This document shows, piece after piece, positions 17,305-26,858 of a stretch of 64,000 nt of DNA. The notes under the pieces are model-generated. The model made no database searches. It was not told where the DNA came from and saw only the letters and a program-made list of their open reading frames with translations. The translations under genes were made by a program, and so were the position numbers. Origin of the DNA: Stappia stellulata (GTDB lineage Bacteria; Pseudomonadota; Alphaproteobacteria; Rhizobiales; Stappiaceae); assembly GCF_020176715.1 (NCBI RefSeq), contig NZ_JAIVMF010000011.1:1-64000 (forward strand), written 5' to 3'. Within the stretch, counting starts at the first letter, position 1, and the number at the start of each line of letters is the position of its first letter.

Positions 17305-18903
17305 TCAGCCCTCGATCGAGATCAGACGCGTGGGATGCACGTTCTGGAGGTTGTCCTCCCAGCCCTTGAGCTTGGGCGAGACCAGCGAGTGCGAGGAGTA
17401 ATAGAGGATCGGGATGAACGGCAGGTCGCGCATGAACATCGCTTCCGCCTCGCGCAGGATGTCGGCCCGCTTTTCCAGATCCGTCTCCGCCGCCGCCTTG
17501 TCCATCAGCGCGTCGTAGTCGGCATTCTTGTAGTTGGCATAATTGAAGCCGTCATTGTCGGATTCCACGAGGAACAGGAAGTTCTGCGGATCCGAATAGT
17601 CGCCGATCCAGCCGGCGCGGGCGATGTCGAAGTCGCCCTTGTCGCGCAGATGCGCATAGTGGCTGGCAAGGTCGCGGTTGATCATGGTGGTTTCCACCCC
17701 GATGGTCTTCCACATGTCGGCGATGGCGATTGCCGTGTTCTTGTGGTTCTCGGAGGTGTTGTACATGATCTCCAGCTTCAGCGGCTTGTCCGGGCCGAAG
17801 CCGGCTTCCTGCAGCAGTGCCAGCGCCTTGTCCTCGCGGTCGAGCATCGCCTCGCCCTTGTAGTCGGCATAGGCCGGCTCGCCGTAGTTGTTGATCCCCG
17901 GGGGCACCAGCGAATAGGCCGGGACCATGGTTCCGCCCCAGATTTCCTCGGCCACATACTCGCGGTCGACGGTCATCGACAGCGCCTGGCGGACGCGGAC
18001 GTCATCGAACGGCGGCTTCGACATGTTCACGGCATAATAGTAGTTGCCGAGATAGGGCGGCGTGCGCACCTGGTCGCCGAACTTGGCGCGCAGATCCGCG
18101 ATCTGGTCGGTCGGAAGATCGGAGCAGGAATGGATCTCGCCGGCCTCGAAGCGACGCACGCAGGAGGCCCGGTCCTCGATCGGATAGAAGATCACCTTGT
18201 CGATCGCGACGCTGTCGGCACCATGGTATTTCGCGTTCTTGACCGCCACGAGCTTGTCGTTGGGGGTGAATTCCGCGAGCGTGAAGGCGCCGTTGGAGAC
18301 GAAGTTTTCCGGCTTCACGAAGTCCGAGCCATGCGCCTCGACGGTCGCCGGATGCACCGGCAAGCCGGTCTGGTGGGTCAGGAGCTCAAGGAAGAACGGG
18401 GTCGCCTGCTCCAGGGTGATCTCAAGGGTCTTGTCGTCGACCGCCTTGACGCCAAGCTCCGCCGGCGCGAGCTCGCCCTTGTTCACCTTCTCCGCGTTCT
18501 TGATCGGGTAGAGGATATTGGCGTATTTCGCGCCGGTCTCGGGCGTCATGATCCGCCGCAGCGAATAGACGAAATCGCCCGCCGTCACCGGGTCGCCGTT
18601 CGACCACATGGCGTCGCCGCGCAGGGTGAACGTATAGACGGTCCCGTCCTCGGACACCGTGTGGCTCTCGGCCACGCCCGGCACGACCTTGGCGTTGGCG
18701 TCATAGACCATCAGGCCTTCGTAGAGATCGCGCAGGATATGCGCCTCCGCCACCGTGGAGGTCTTGTGCTGGTCCAGCGTCTCGGGATTGCCGTCGTTGC
18801 CGCGGTGATACACGGTTTCGGCCATCGCCCCGAATGCCGTCCCGGCAACGAGGGCGCCCGCGAAAAGGCTCGCGCGCAGGCCCGCTCCAAAACTGATTGT
18901 CAT
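17305..18903 (-). CDS. oppA: Periplasmic oligopeptide-binding protein (OppA type)
   Basis: This 532-residue family-5 solute-binding protein has a Sec signal peptide (cut after GAMAE) and a GGGAGAG site before ATG 18903. The family pattern is clear, with the N-terminal GNDGNPETLDQHKTST and then AMWSNGDPVTAGDFVYSLRR. First gene of the opp operon. Sequence pattern supports peptides, but a narrower ligand cannot be told from sequence. Confidence 0.9.
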   Translation of the reverse strand: MTISFGAGLRASLFAGALVAGTAFGAMAETVYHRGNDGNPETLDQHKTSTVAEAHILRDLYEGLMVYDANAKVVPGVAESHTVSEDGTVYTFTLRGDAMWSNGDPVTAGDFVYSLRRIMTPETGAKYANILYPIKNAEKVNKGELAPAELGVKAVDDKTLEITLEQATPFFLELLTHQTGLPVHPATVEAHGSDFVKPENFVSNGAFTLAEFTPNDKLVAVKNAKYHGADSVAIDKVIFYPIEDRASCVRRFEAGEIHSCSDLPTDQIADLRAKFGDQVRTPPYLGNYYYAVNMSKPPFDDVRVRQALSMTVDREYVAEEIWGGTMVPAYSLVPPGINNYGEPAYADYKGEAMLDREDKALALLQEAGFGPDKPLKLEIMYNTSENHKNTAIAIADMWKTIGVETTMINRDLASHYAHLRDKGDFDIARAGWIGDYSDPQNFLFLVESDNDGFNYANYKNADYDALMDKAAAETDLEKRADILREAEAMFMRDLPFIPILYYSSHSLVSPKLKGWEDNLQNVHPTRLISIEG

Positions 18904-19287
18904 ATTTCTCTCCCAATCTTGTCACTCCGAATGCCATGCGGCACCTCTTGCTCGGGACCTGCGGGTCCGGATGCTCGGGGGCACAGGGAGTGGTTGTGGG
19001 CGAAGCTTTCCACCAATCGCCGTCAATGACAAGATACCGCAACGTCGGCTGTTCCCCATTGAAGAGAAAAAGCCGAGAACGTTCTGGCACCCCTAAGCGA
19101 ATCGAAAAAATATCCCGGAAATCATTGCTTTGATGCCGTATATTTCCTTCTGCCGCACGTTGCGCCGGGTCGCGCCCGCGGCAGCGATCAGATGCCGCAG
19201 CGTGTTTTTCTTGATTTGCGCGCGGCGATGCCCGATGGCATGTGCGCAAATCATGCAGTCGCAATAGACAGGCTCGAGAAACGCCAG
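18904..19287. other. Divergent intergenic region between oppA and a GntR gene
   Basis: About 380 bases separate oppA from the preferred start of the GntR gene. It should hold both promoters. I see no convincing palindrome of the GntR type and no small gene. Confidence 0.5.
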
Positions 19288-20013
19288 ATGCAGGACGCAG
19301 CTTCTCCCTTGCGGGGCAACCTGAAATCCGCCGTTGCGGAGATCATCGCCCTTCGGATCCTGGACGGCTCCTATCCGCCCGGCAGCACCTTGCCGACGGA
19401 GGCCGACCTGCTGGCGGATCTTGGCGTCAGCCGGACCTGTCTGCGCGAAGCGCTGCAGACACTTGTCGGCAAGGGCCTGATTTCCTCGCGCCCGAAGCAC
19501 GGCACCAGCGTGCGCCCCGAGGTCGACTGGAATTTCCTCGACGGGCAGATGCTGGCCTGGCGCGCGAAGGTCGTGCCGCAGCACCAGATTCTCGCGGAAC
19601 TCGTCGGCATTCGCGACCTCGTCGAGCCGGAAGCTGCGGCGCTTGCCGCGCGCCATGCGGATGACGAGGCCATCGCCGCGATGCGCGAGGCGCTCGATGC
19701 CATGGGGGCCGCCGATGGCGAGCGCAATCCCGAAACCCTGAACGCGGACGTGCGTTTCCATCGGCTGATGCTTGCCGCCAGCCGCAACGCGCTGTTGTCC
19801 GGCCTCGGCGCCTGCATCGAGAACGCGCTCAGGGCCTCGATCTCGATCACCTCGGATCCGCGCGTCAGCGATCCGATCGCGCTCGACCAGCACCGGCTGG
19901 TGCTCGACGCCATCGTCGCCCGCGACCCGGAGGCCGCCCGCCGGGAAATGGCGAAACTCATGTCCATGACCCGCAAGATTCTGAAAACCGCCAAGGCCCT
20001 GCCGGACGCCTGA
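19288..20013 (+). CDS. GntR-family (FadR/FCD) transcriptional regulator
   Basis: A winged helix near the N-terminus (SYPPGSTLPTEADLLADLGV, SRTCLREALQTL) is followed by an FCD effector domain (ELVGIRDLVEPEAAALAARH, DVRFHRLMLAASRN). The frame is open from ATG 19192; 19288 is chosen because it puts the DNA-binding domain close to the N-terminus as in relatives, but no start has a strong ribosome site. It is divergent from oppA, which it may control. FCD regulators of this type usually bind sugar acids or similar metabolites. Confidence 0.75.
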   Translation: MQDAASPLRGNLKSAVAEIIALRILDGSYPPGSTLPTEADLLADLGVSRTCLREALQTLVGKGLISSRPKHGTSVRPEVDWNFLDGQMLAWRAKVVPQHQILAELVGIRDLVEPEAAALAARHADDEAIAAMREALDAMGAADGERNPETLNADVRFHRLMLAASRNALLSGLGACIENALRASISITSDPRVSDPIALDQHRLVLDAIVARDPEAARREMAKLMSMTRKILKTAKALPDA

Positions 20014-20089
20014 ACGTGGCCTGGCGAATTGCTTGCGCGCCCTGCCGATGGCGGTTGCGGAGACACGCGTCTTTGCCTACTGAGACACG

Positions 20090-21904
20090 ATGGCACCACC
20101 TCTCTTGCACCTTCGCGACATCGCGCTCACCTTCGGCGGCACGCCGCTGCTCACCTCGGCCGAACTCCAGGTGGGGGAAGGAGACCGCATCGGCCTCGTC
20201 GGCCGCAACGGTTCCGGCAAGTCGACGCTCCTGAAGATCGCCGCCGGCATGATCGAGCCGGACGCGGGCGAGCACTTCGTCCAGCCGGGCCGCACGATCC
20301 GCTACCTGCCGCAGGAACCCGATTTCGGTGCGGCCGCCTCCGTGCTCGACTATGTGACGAGCGGACTGGCGCCGGGCGACGATCCCTACCGCGCGCAATA
20401 TCTGCTCGAGGTGCTGGGCCTCACCGGCGAGGAACATCCCGCACGGCTCTCCGGCGGCGAGAAGCGCCGCGCAGCCCTTGCGCGCACCCTTGCGCCGGAA
20501 CCGGACATCCTGCTTCTCGACGAACCGACCAACCACCTCGACCTGCCGGCCATCGAATGGCTGGAGGACGAGCTTGCCTCCATGAAATCGGCCATCGTGC
20601 TGATCAGCCACGACAGGCGCTTTCTGGCCGACCTTACCCGTGCCACCGTATGGATCGACCGGGGCACCTCGCGGCGGCTCGATAAGGGATTTGCGCATTT
20701 CGAGGCGTGGCGCGACGAGGTGTTCGAGCAAGAAGAGCGCGACCAGCAGAAGCTTGCGCAGAAGATCAAGCGCGAAGAGCACTGGATGACCTATGGCGTC
20801 ACCGCCAGGCGCAAGCGCAACATGCGGCGCGTGCGCGAACTCGGCGACCTCCGCGCCCAGAAGAAGGCGCACCGCGGACCGCAGGGAAGCGTCAAGCTGA
20901 CGGTCGGCGACACCGAGGTGTCCGGCAAGCGGGTGATCGAGGCCAAGGGCATCTCCAAGGACTATGGCGAAGGTCCGATCGTGAAGGACTTTTCCACCCG
21001 CATCCTGCGCGGCGACCGGGTGGCGCTCGTCGGACCGAACGGCGCCGGCAAGACCACCTTGCTGAAGCTCCTGACCGGAACGCTTGCCCCCGATAGCGGC
21101 AGCGTGACGCTCGGCTCGACGCTGGACATGGTGACGATGGATCAGGCGCGCGAATCCTTGCGCGACGACGACACGGTCACGGAGGTTCTCACCGGCGGCG
21201 GCGGCGACCAGGTGGTGCTGTCGTCAGGCGCGCGGCATGTCGTATCCTACATGAAGGACTTCCTGTTCGCGCCCGAGCAGGCGCGCACTCCCGTGGTCGC
21301 CCTGTCGGGTGGCGAGCGCGGACGGCTTATGCTGGCCCGCGCGCTGGCCCGCCCGTCGAACCTTCTGGTGCTCGACGAGCCGACCAATGATCTCGATCTG
21401 GAAACGCTGGATCTTCTGCAGGAAATGCTTGCCGACTATCCGGGGACGGTAGTGCTCGTCAGCCACGACCGTGACTTTCTCGACCGGGTCGCGACCTCCA
21501 TCGTCTTCGCGGAAGGCGATGGCGTCTGGCGCGAATATGCCGGCGGATATTCCGACATGATCGCCCAGCGCGGCGCCGGCGTCTCGGCGCGCGCTCCGCG
21601 TGGCGGCGGCGAGACGACCAAGACGAAGGCCAAAACGGCGCCCGCTGAGGAAAAACCGAAGAAGAAATCCCGTCTGAGCTTCACCCAGCAGCATCAGTTG
21701 AAGACGCTGCCGAAGGAAATCGAAAAGCTCGGCCGGGAGATCGCGGACATGCAGCGCGAGCTGGCCGACCCCGACCTTTTCGCGAAGAACCCGAAGCGCT
21801 TCGACACGCTGATGGCGAACATGGCCAAGGCGCAGGAAAAACTCGCCAGCGCCGAGGAAACCTGGCTGGAACTGGAAATCCTGGCGGAGGAAGATGCCGG
21901 GTGA
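20090..21904 (+). CDS. uup: ABC-F family ATPase, Uup type
   Basis: This 604-residue soluble protein has two ABC domains: Walker A GRNGSGKST and GPNGAGKTT, signatures LSGGEKRR and LSGGERGR. A linker lies between them, and a lysine-rich C-terminal coiled coil (FTQQHQLKTLPKEIEKLGRE onward) is the mark of Uup. It has no membrane domain. Uup proteins act on ribosomes and/or branched DNA. It converges on the small membrane gene at 21909 with a four-base gap and no separate terminator. Confidence 0.88.
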   Translation: MAPPLLHLRDIALTFGGTPLLTSAELQVGEGDRIGLVGRNGSGKSTLLKIAAGMIEPDAGEHFVQPGRTIRYLPQEPDFGAAASVLDYVTSGLAPGDDPYRAQYLLEVLGLTGEEHPARLSGGEKRRAALARTLAPEPDILLLDEPTNHLDLPAIEWLEDELASMKSAIVLISHDRRFLADLTRATVWIDRGTSRRLDKGFAHFEAWRDEVFEQEERDQQKLAQKIKREEHWMTYGVTARRKRNMRRVRELGDLRAQKKAHRGPQGSVKLTVGDTEVSGKRVIEAKGISKDYGEGPIVKDFSTRILRGDRVALVGPNGAGKTTLLKLLTGTLAPDSGSVTLGSTLDMVTMDQARESLRDDDTVTEVLTGGGGDQVVLSSGARHVVSYMKDFLFAPEQARTPVVALSGGERGRLMLARALARPSNLLVLDEPTNDLDLETLDLLQEMLADYPGTVVLVSHDRDFLDRVATSIVFAEGDGVWREYAGGYSDMIAQRGAGVSARAPRGGGETTKTKAKTAPAEEKPKKKSRLSFTQQHQLKTLPKEIEKLGREIADMQRELADPDLFAKNPKRFDTLMANMAKAQEKLASAEETWLELEILAEEDAG

Positions 21905-21908
21905 CCGG

Positions 21909-22034
21909 CTACACCAGCATCCCCACCACGAGCCAGATGTAGAGCGGCATGGGGGCCGCGCCCCACAGCAGCAGCCAGGGCCAGATCCCGCTCCAGCGGG
22001 TGTTTCCGGTCGTCGGTGTGATGTTCGGGCTCAT
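21909..22034 (-). CDS. 41-residue single-helix membrane protein, last gene of the NsrR operon
   Basis: The frame starts at ATG 22032-22034 and ends in TAG at 21909-21911. It has a polar N-terminus (MSPNITPTTGNTRWSG) and one hydrophobic Trp-rich helix (WPWLLLWGAAPMPLYIWLVV). The start overlaps the stop of the previous gene (ATGA), so it is probably translated by coupling. Function unknown; its place after nsrR, a truncated globin and another membrane protein suggests a role in the nitric oxide response. It is short enough to be missed by annotation pipelines. Confidence 0.6.
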   Translation of the reverse strand: MSPNITPTTGNTRWSGIWPWLLLWGAAPMPLYIWLVVGMLV

Positions 22035-22261
22035 GCGATGGTCCCCGCAATGTTCAGGACAGTCAGGACGACGAGCGCCAGGATGCCGGCGGCAAAGCCG
22101 TATTTGGCCGCCGAAAAGAGCGCCCGGCCGGTGGCGTCGAGCACCGGCACGCGAACCTCTTCGCGATCCTCCCGCAGTCCGATGGTGAGCGCGCCCAGAT
22201 AGAGCGCGAAGAACAGCGCGGTTCCGACCTCCGCGACGATGACAAGGGCAGCAATGCTCAT
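22031..22261 (-). CDS. Small membrane protein (76 residues) in the NsrR-globin operon
   Basis: There are two hydrophobic helices, about residues 3-27 and 53-74, around a charged loop (REDREEVRVPVLDATGR). It overlaps the globin stop upstream and the 41-residue gene downstream by four bases each. I do not recognise a family. The tight coupling suggests it works with the globin or protects the membrane during nitrosative stress. Confidence 0.65.
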   Translation of the reverse strand: MSIAALVIVAEVGTALFFALYLGALTIGLREDREEVRVPVLDATGRALFSAAKYGFAAGILALVVLTVLNIAGTIA

Positions 22262-22710
22262 GATTTCGCTCCGGCGTTGAGAGGAGGCAGCCCGGAGATC
22301 GCGTACTCAAGGCTTCGGGCGATGCGTTGCGCCCGCTCCATGAAATAGGGAACCGCGTCCGGATGCGGCGCGGTGTCCTCAAGCGTCCGTTCGAACAGGT
22401 CGAGCCAGACCTTGAAATGCCAGGGTTGAAGATCGGCGAGCTTTGTATGCGCCGGCACCGGCTTGCCGGAATAGCGCCCGGCAATCATGGCGACCGAGGC
22501 CCAGAAGTCCTTCATCCTGGCGAGATGCGGCGCCCAGTCGTCGCCGATTTCCGCAGCAAAGATCGGACCCAGGACGTCATGCGCGCGTATGCGGGCGTAA
22601 AAGGTCTCGACCAGCGTCGAGATATAGCCGTCGTCGATGCCGAGCGCTGCCGCCGCATCCTGAATTTCCTGCCGACGCTCGGCAGCGCTTCTTACCCGGA
22701 AGGTCGTCAT
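22258..22710 (-). CDS. Group III truncated haemoglobin
   Basis: This 150-residue globin carries YISTLVETFYARIRAHDVLG at the N-terminal side, the proximal-His region near HLARMKDFW, and the group III pattern QPWHFKVWLDLFERTL. Relatives bind O2 or NO, and Campylobacter Ctb belongs to this group. It starts at ATG 22710 inside the stop of the NsrR-like gene (ATGA), so the regulator and globin are co-transcribed. NO detoxification or sensing is inferred from that pairing. Confidence 0.85.
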   Translation of the reverse strand: MTTFRVRSAAERRQEIQDAAAALGIDDGYISTLVETFYARIRAHDVLGPIFAAEIGDDWAPHLARMKDFWASVAMIAGRYSGKPVPAHTKLADLQPWHFKVWLDLFERTLEDTAPHPDAVPYFMERAQRIARSLEYAISGLPPLNAGAKS

Positions 22711-23147
22711 GCCGCGTCTCCGACAAGGATCTCTCTCAGGCCGGAATTGCCCGCCACCAGATCGTTGATCGAATAGCCGTCGAGGACGCAGAAGAAGGCC
22801 TCGCGCGCCTCGTGCAGGGCATGTTTGAGCTGGCAGGACGGCGTGATGCGGCAGGTGCCATTTCCGCCCGGAAAGCACTCCACCAGCGCGCTGCCTTCCT
22901 CCAGCCTGCGAATGACGTCGCCGACGCTGATGCGCTCGGCGGGACGTGCGAGGCGCACTCCGCCACCGCGTCCGCGCACGGCCGCCACAGCGCCCGCGCG
23001 GACCAGCGCCTGGGCGACCTTCATCAGGTGGTTCTTGGAGATCCGGTAGCTGTCCGCGACATCGCTGATCGTGGCGCGGTCGCCATCCTGCACCGCAAGA
23101 TGCATCAGCATGCGCAAGGCGTAGTCGGTCTGGAGCGTCAGTCTCAT
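22707..23147 (-). CDS. nsrR: Rrf2-family NO-responsive regulator (NsrR)
   Basis: This 146-residue Rrf2 regulator has an N-terminal winged helix (ISDVADSYRISKNHLMKVAQ) and three Cys, C91, C99 and C105, in ECFPGGNGTC and PSC. This is the NsrR iron-sulfur cluster pattern, with spacing close to but wider than in E. coli NsrR. The cluster reacts with NO and relieves repression. It heads a four-gene operon and probably regulates itself. Confidence 0.85.
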   Translation of the reverse strand: MRLTLQTDYALRMLMHLAVQDGDRATISDVADSYRISKNHLMKVAQALVRAGAVAAVRGRGGGVRLARPAERISVGDVIRRLEEGSALVECFPGGNGTCRITPSCQLKHALHEAREAFFCVLDGYSINDLVAGNSGLREILVGDAA

Positions 23148-23159
23148 GTCGATCTTCCC

Positions 23160-23235
23160 TAAATAGGAATATTTGATACCTCTTTAGGGGAGTCGATGCA
23201 AGGAAAACATGCATCAAATATGCTTGTTTTTATAC
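23160..23235 (-). promoter_or_regulatory. Putative promoter/operator region of the nsrR operon
   Basis: This is an AT-rich stretch in a GC-rich setting. On the minus strand it contains TATAAAAAC (near 23228), TTTGATGCATGTTTT (near 23220-23206), and AAATATTCCTATTT (23177-23164) close to the start. GATGCAT is the core of the NsrR half-site in enterobacteria. The exact operator cannot be fixed by eye. Confidence 0.4.
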
Positions 23236-23238
23236 TCC

Positions 23239-23799
23239 CTAGAACGCACTGTCCTCGAGCAGAACCTTGCCGTTTGCCAGCAGCCGCAGCGGCGCGCTGC
23301 GACCGCTCCCGGTGACCGCCACCACCAGGCGGACCTGCTCGCGCGGCAGCGTCTCGATTTCCTTGCCCTTGCCCTGAGGGACGAAGAAGGCGCTCAGTCC
23401 GTAGTCGACGCGCAGCTCCTCGCCGTTCGCAGGCGATCCGGCGCGCCCCTTCAGGGCGACACGTCCGTCCTGCGGCGGCGCAGGCAGCACATCCACCGCC
23501 CTGAAGATGCCCTCCACATCGCGCTCCACCACGGTCCAGACCGTGTCGCCGAGGCCGAAGGCCGCGAGATTCGTTCCGCGCCCGACCTGATCGCGGGAGA
23601 TCCGCCCGATCTCGGGATTGAGGATCACATAGTCACCGCGCAGGAGATCGCGCGGGTCGATCGGCCGCAGCGCCAGCGTCACCTCCTGGCCCGTCGCATG
23701 CACCGACCAGCGTTCCGCAAGCGGCAGCAGGATCAGCACCAACTGCAGGAGCGCAACCGCTCCCCAGCGCACCCAGGGCGAGAGTGTTTCCAGCCTCAT
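23239..23799 (-). CDS. GDYXXLXY-domain membrane-anchored protein
   Basis: In this 186-residue protein an N-terminal membrane helix (VALLQLVLILLPLAERW) is followed by a periplasmic domain with RGDYVILNPEIGRI and VDYGLSAFFVPQGKG, the family-defining motifs. It overlaps the DUF2157 gene by four bases (ATGA). These two families are regularly paired, but their function is unknown. Confidence 0.8.
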   Translation of the reverse strand: MRLETLSPWVRWGAVALLQLVLILLPLAERWSVHATGQEVTLALRPIDPRDLLRGDYVILNPEIGRISRDQVGRGTNLAAFGLGDTVWTVVERDVEGIFRAVDVLPAPPQDGRVALKGRAGSPANGEELRVDYGLSAFFVPQGKGKEIETLPREQVRLVVAVTGSGRSAPLRLLANGKVLLEDSAF

Positions 23800-25139
23800 G
23801 ACGCCGCCTCCGTCTTGCCCGGGCGCTTGCGCAGGATGTAGCCGCTGACAAGGGCGACCACGATCAGCGCGAGCCCCGCCAGCAGGAAGAAGACCGATTG
23901 GCCGATCAGCGAACCGACGGTGTGTTCAAGCAACATCAGCAGGACAGCCGCAATCGCCAGATTTCCAAAAACGCTCCATGAGGTGCGATGGGCCGCCGAC
24001 CCCGCCACGCTGATCGCAACGGCGCCGGCAAGCGCGATCACCGCGATCCAGACCACCTGGCCGGGAAACCACACCACCATCAGCGGCAGCGCGAACGACA
24101 AAGCCGACGCGACCAGAACCGCGGTGAAAGCCCCGTCCCAGACCCCCCGCGTGATCGCGAGGGCCGCGCCGGCTGCCGCCAGAAGTGTGACGATAGTCAC
24201 CGGCCAGAGCAGCAACACCCTTGCATCCACGCGATTGCCAAGGAAATCGTAGCTGTCGAGGCCAAGAAAGAGCCCGATCACGCAGCCAAGCGCCAGCAAG
24301 AGAGGGGCGGTGCGCAAGCCTGTGTCCGCCAGAGCCGCCACGCCGTCCGCGCCGCCCCGCAGCAGCCGGTCGGCAAGAAGGCCCCAGACAGCGAAGGCGC
24401 CGGCCAGTGCCGCCAGTCCAAGCAGCACTGCCGAGACGACCTCGGCGTCGCAGGACATATCCATGCGGTCCATCTCGCCAATGACGAAAGCGGCATAGGT
24501 CGCAAGCGCCTGCGCAAGCACCGCGAGGCGTCCGGCAAGCGAGCTGTGGCGCAGGACGTGCCCGGCCGTCGCCGCCAGGAGAATGAGCGCGAGCAGGCCG
24601 TCAGGCGTTGCGAGATGCAACGTGTCGTCGCGCCAGAACAGCCAGATCATCGCGGCAATCGTTGCCACCAGCGCCGCCCCCCTTGAGGCGCAGAGCCAGG
24701 CCGCAGCCAGCGCCCCGACCACCACGATCAGGCTGCCGGCCTGCCAGTCCACCGGCAAATGGTACATCTGCCCGACCAGCGACAGGCCGGCGACGAAGAC
24801 GAGCACCGCGAACAGCGTCGCGATGTCGGCAACCGCGCGCCAGCCCCGCGCGGCGAACAGGGCTGCGGCGCCATGCGCCGCGACAAGCAGCGCCGCAATG
24901 CCGGCAAGCTTGACCGGGCGCGGGATCGCCTCCCAGTTGGCCGCAACGAAGGCGACAAGTGCCAGGGCGATGCAGATCGCACCGATGCCAGCAAGCAGCA
25001 GGGGCAGGCGAAACCGCCCCTCGCCGTCGGCACCGAGGTCGCGCCGGATCTGCGTGGCCCCTTCCGGCGCGATCCAGCCGGCCTCGACCCAGCGCGGGAG
25101 ATCGGCCTCAAGCTGGCGTCGGTACAGGGATCTCAACAT
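23796..25139 (-). CDS. DUF2157 polytopic membrane protein
   Basis: The start is ATG 25139, with AAAGGAAAG eight bases upstream; the frame runs to 25169. A short soluble N-terminus (RRQLEADLPRWVEAGWIAPE) typical of DUF2157 precedes about 12 hydrophobic helices. It is coupled to the GDYXXLXY gene. Role unknown. Confidence 0.8.
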   Translation of the reverse strand: MLRSLYRRQLEADLPRWVEAGWIAPEGATQIRRDLGADGEGRFRLPLLLAGIGAICIALALVAFVAANWEAIPRPVKLAGIAALLVAAHGAAALFAARGWRAVADIATLFAVLVFVAGLSLVGQMYHLPVDWQAGSLIVVVGALAAAWLCASRGAALVATIAAMIWLFWRDDTLHLATPDGLLALILLAATAGHVLRHSSLAGRLAVLAQALATYAAFVIGEMDRMDMSCDAEVVSAVLLGLAALAGAFAVWGLLADRLLRGGADGVAALADTGLRTAPLLLALGCVIGLFLGLDSYDFLGNRVDARVLLLWPVTIVTLLAAAGAALAITRGVWDGAFTAVLVASALSFALPLMVVWFPGQVVWIAVIALAGAVAISVAGSAAHRTSWSVFGNLAIAAVLLMLLEHTVGSLIGQSVFFLLAGLALIVVALVSGYILRKRPGKTEAAS

Positions 25140-25268
25140 GCAGCGGACTTTCCTTTGAAACACGGCCACTACGATTACACGATGATGCCGGAAATGGGGA
25201 CGCCGCGACGCATCGCGTCATCTTTTGCCGGCAGCCATGGCGGGAAACCTGAAATCCGGAAGCGGATC

Positions 25269-26771
25269 CTATTGCACCCAGTCGAAGACAGCGAAGACGA
25301 CCGCAGCCAGCATCGCCGCGGCCGGCACGGTCACGCCCCAGGCGGAGACGATGGTCAGCACATGGGCCCGCCGCACGAGCTTGCGGCGGCGCAGGTCTGC
25401 CGGCTCGCGGCGCGGACGGACGCTCAACCCTCCGGCAAGCGGCAGGATCTCGCCGACCCTCAGGGTCCGGGCGCGGTTCATGAACCACTCGCGGTAGAAG
25501 CCGACCCCGAACACCGCGCCGACGGCAATATGCGTGGAGGACACCGGCAAGCCGAGGCCGCTCGCCAGCAGCACCGTTGCACCGGTTGCAAGCGCCACGC
25601 AAAAGGCCCGGATCGGGTTGAGCCGCGTGATCCGTTCGCCGACCATGCGCACCAGCCTCGGGCCGAACAGCAACAGGCCGAGCGAGATGCCCAACGCGCC
25701 GATCAGCAGAACCGGAAACAGATAACCTCCCGCCGACATCACGGCCTCGGCATCGCTGAAGGACGAAAAGATCGCGGCGACGGGGCCGACGGCATTGGCA
25801 ACGTCGTTGGCGCCGTGGGCGAAGGACAGGACGCCGGCCGCCACGATCAGCGGAATGCGGAACAGCCGCCGCAGCGACTGGTTCCGGTTTTCAAGGCCCG
25901 TCGCCGCCCGCGCGATCAGGGGCACCGACAGCAGATAGACGCAAAGGGCAGCGGCGAGCGAGATCGCAAGCGCCACGCCCGGCGCGACGGGCAGAGACCG
26001 CGACAGCCCGACAATCACCAGATACAGCGCGAAGGTGCCCGCCATCAGGGAGAACATGACCGGGAGCCAGCGCCTTGCCGCGGCGATCTTGTCGTCCCGG
26101 TAGATGATCAGGGTCTTGACCAATGCCAGCAGCGCCGCCGCAACAAGCCCGCCAAGCAAGGGCGAGACGACCCAGCTTGCGGCAATCGCGCCGACCGTTC
26201 CCCAGGAAACGACACTGCTGCCGGCCGACATCATCGCAGCCCCCACGACGCCGCCGACCACCGCATGGGTGGTGGAAACCGGCGCGCCCAGCACCGTCGC
26301 AAGATTGATCCACAGGGCGGCCGCCACAAGGGCGGCCAGCATAGCGAGCGGGAAATCCGCCTGTTCGGAAAAGCCGCCCACGTCGACGATCCGGGTGGAG
26401 ATGGTCGTCACCACCTCGCCGCCGGCGAGCAATGCTCCGGCACTCTCGCAAAGCGCGGCAAGCAGCAGCGCGCTCGTCATCGTCAGCACGCGGGCACCCA
26501 CCGCCGGCCCGACATTGTTGGCGACATCATTGGCGCCGATGTTGAGCGCCATGTATCCGCCAAGCGCCAGCGCTGCCGTGAGCAGGAGCCAATGCGGATT
26601 GTCGGACAGAAGCAGCGCCGCGATGCAGGCGGTCATCACCAGGAAGAGAACCGCGAAACCAAGCGCGATCATCGAGCGCGACAGATGACCCGCCGCCTCT
26701 TCGACAAAGCCGAGCTTGTCGAGGTCCTTGTCGATGGTGGTGACGGCGGTCCTGACGCCACGCTCGCTCAC
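25269..26771 (-). CDS. pit: Inorganic phosphate transporter, PiT family
   Basis: This 500-residue polytopic protein has two inverted Pho4 repeats, each with the family signature: NIGANDVANNVGPAVGA and AHGANDVANAVGPVAA. A cytoplasmic N-terminus of about 30 residues precedes the first helix. The start is GTG 26771. It carries phosphate with protons or cations. No PhoU-like (DUF47) gene or obvious Pho box is adjacent. Confidence 0.9.
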   Translation of the reverse strand: MSERGVRTAVTTIDKDLDKLGFVEEAAGHLSRSMIALGFAVLFLVMTACIAALLLSDNPHWLLLTAALALGGYMALNIGANDVANNVGPAVGARVLTMTSALLLAALCESAGALLAGGEVVTTISTRIVDVGGFSEQADFPLAMLAALVAAALWINLATVLGAPVSTTHAVVGGVVGAAMMSAGSSVVSWGTVGAIAASWVVSPLLGGLVAAALLALVKTLIIYRDDKIAAARRWLPVMFSLMAGTFALYLVIVGLSRSLPVAPGVALAISLAAALCVYLLSVPLIARAATGLENRNQSLRRLFRIPLIVAAGVLSFAHGANDVANAVGPVAAIFSSFSDAEAVMSAGGYLFPVLLIGALGISLGLLLFGPRLVRMVGERITRLNPIRAFCVALATGATVLLASGLGLPVSSTHIAVGAVFGVGFYREWFMNRARTLRVGEILPLAGGLSVRPRREPADLRRRKLVRRAHVLTIVSAWGVTVPAAAMLAAVVFAVFDWVQ

Positions 26772-26858
26772 GCCTGCGGTCCGCGGGCAAACGGGCGCCG
26801 GCCTGCCGCTCGCCGCTGCAGTCTCGGTTCGGGCGTCATCGAGAAAAACATCGGCGGA

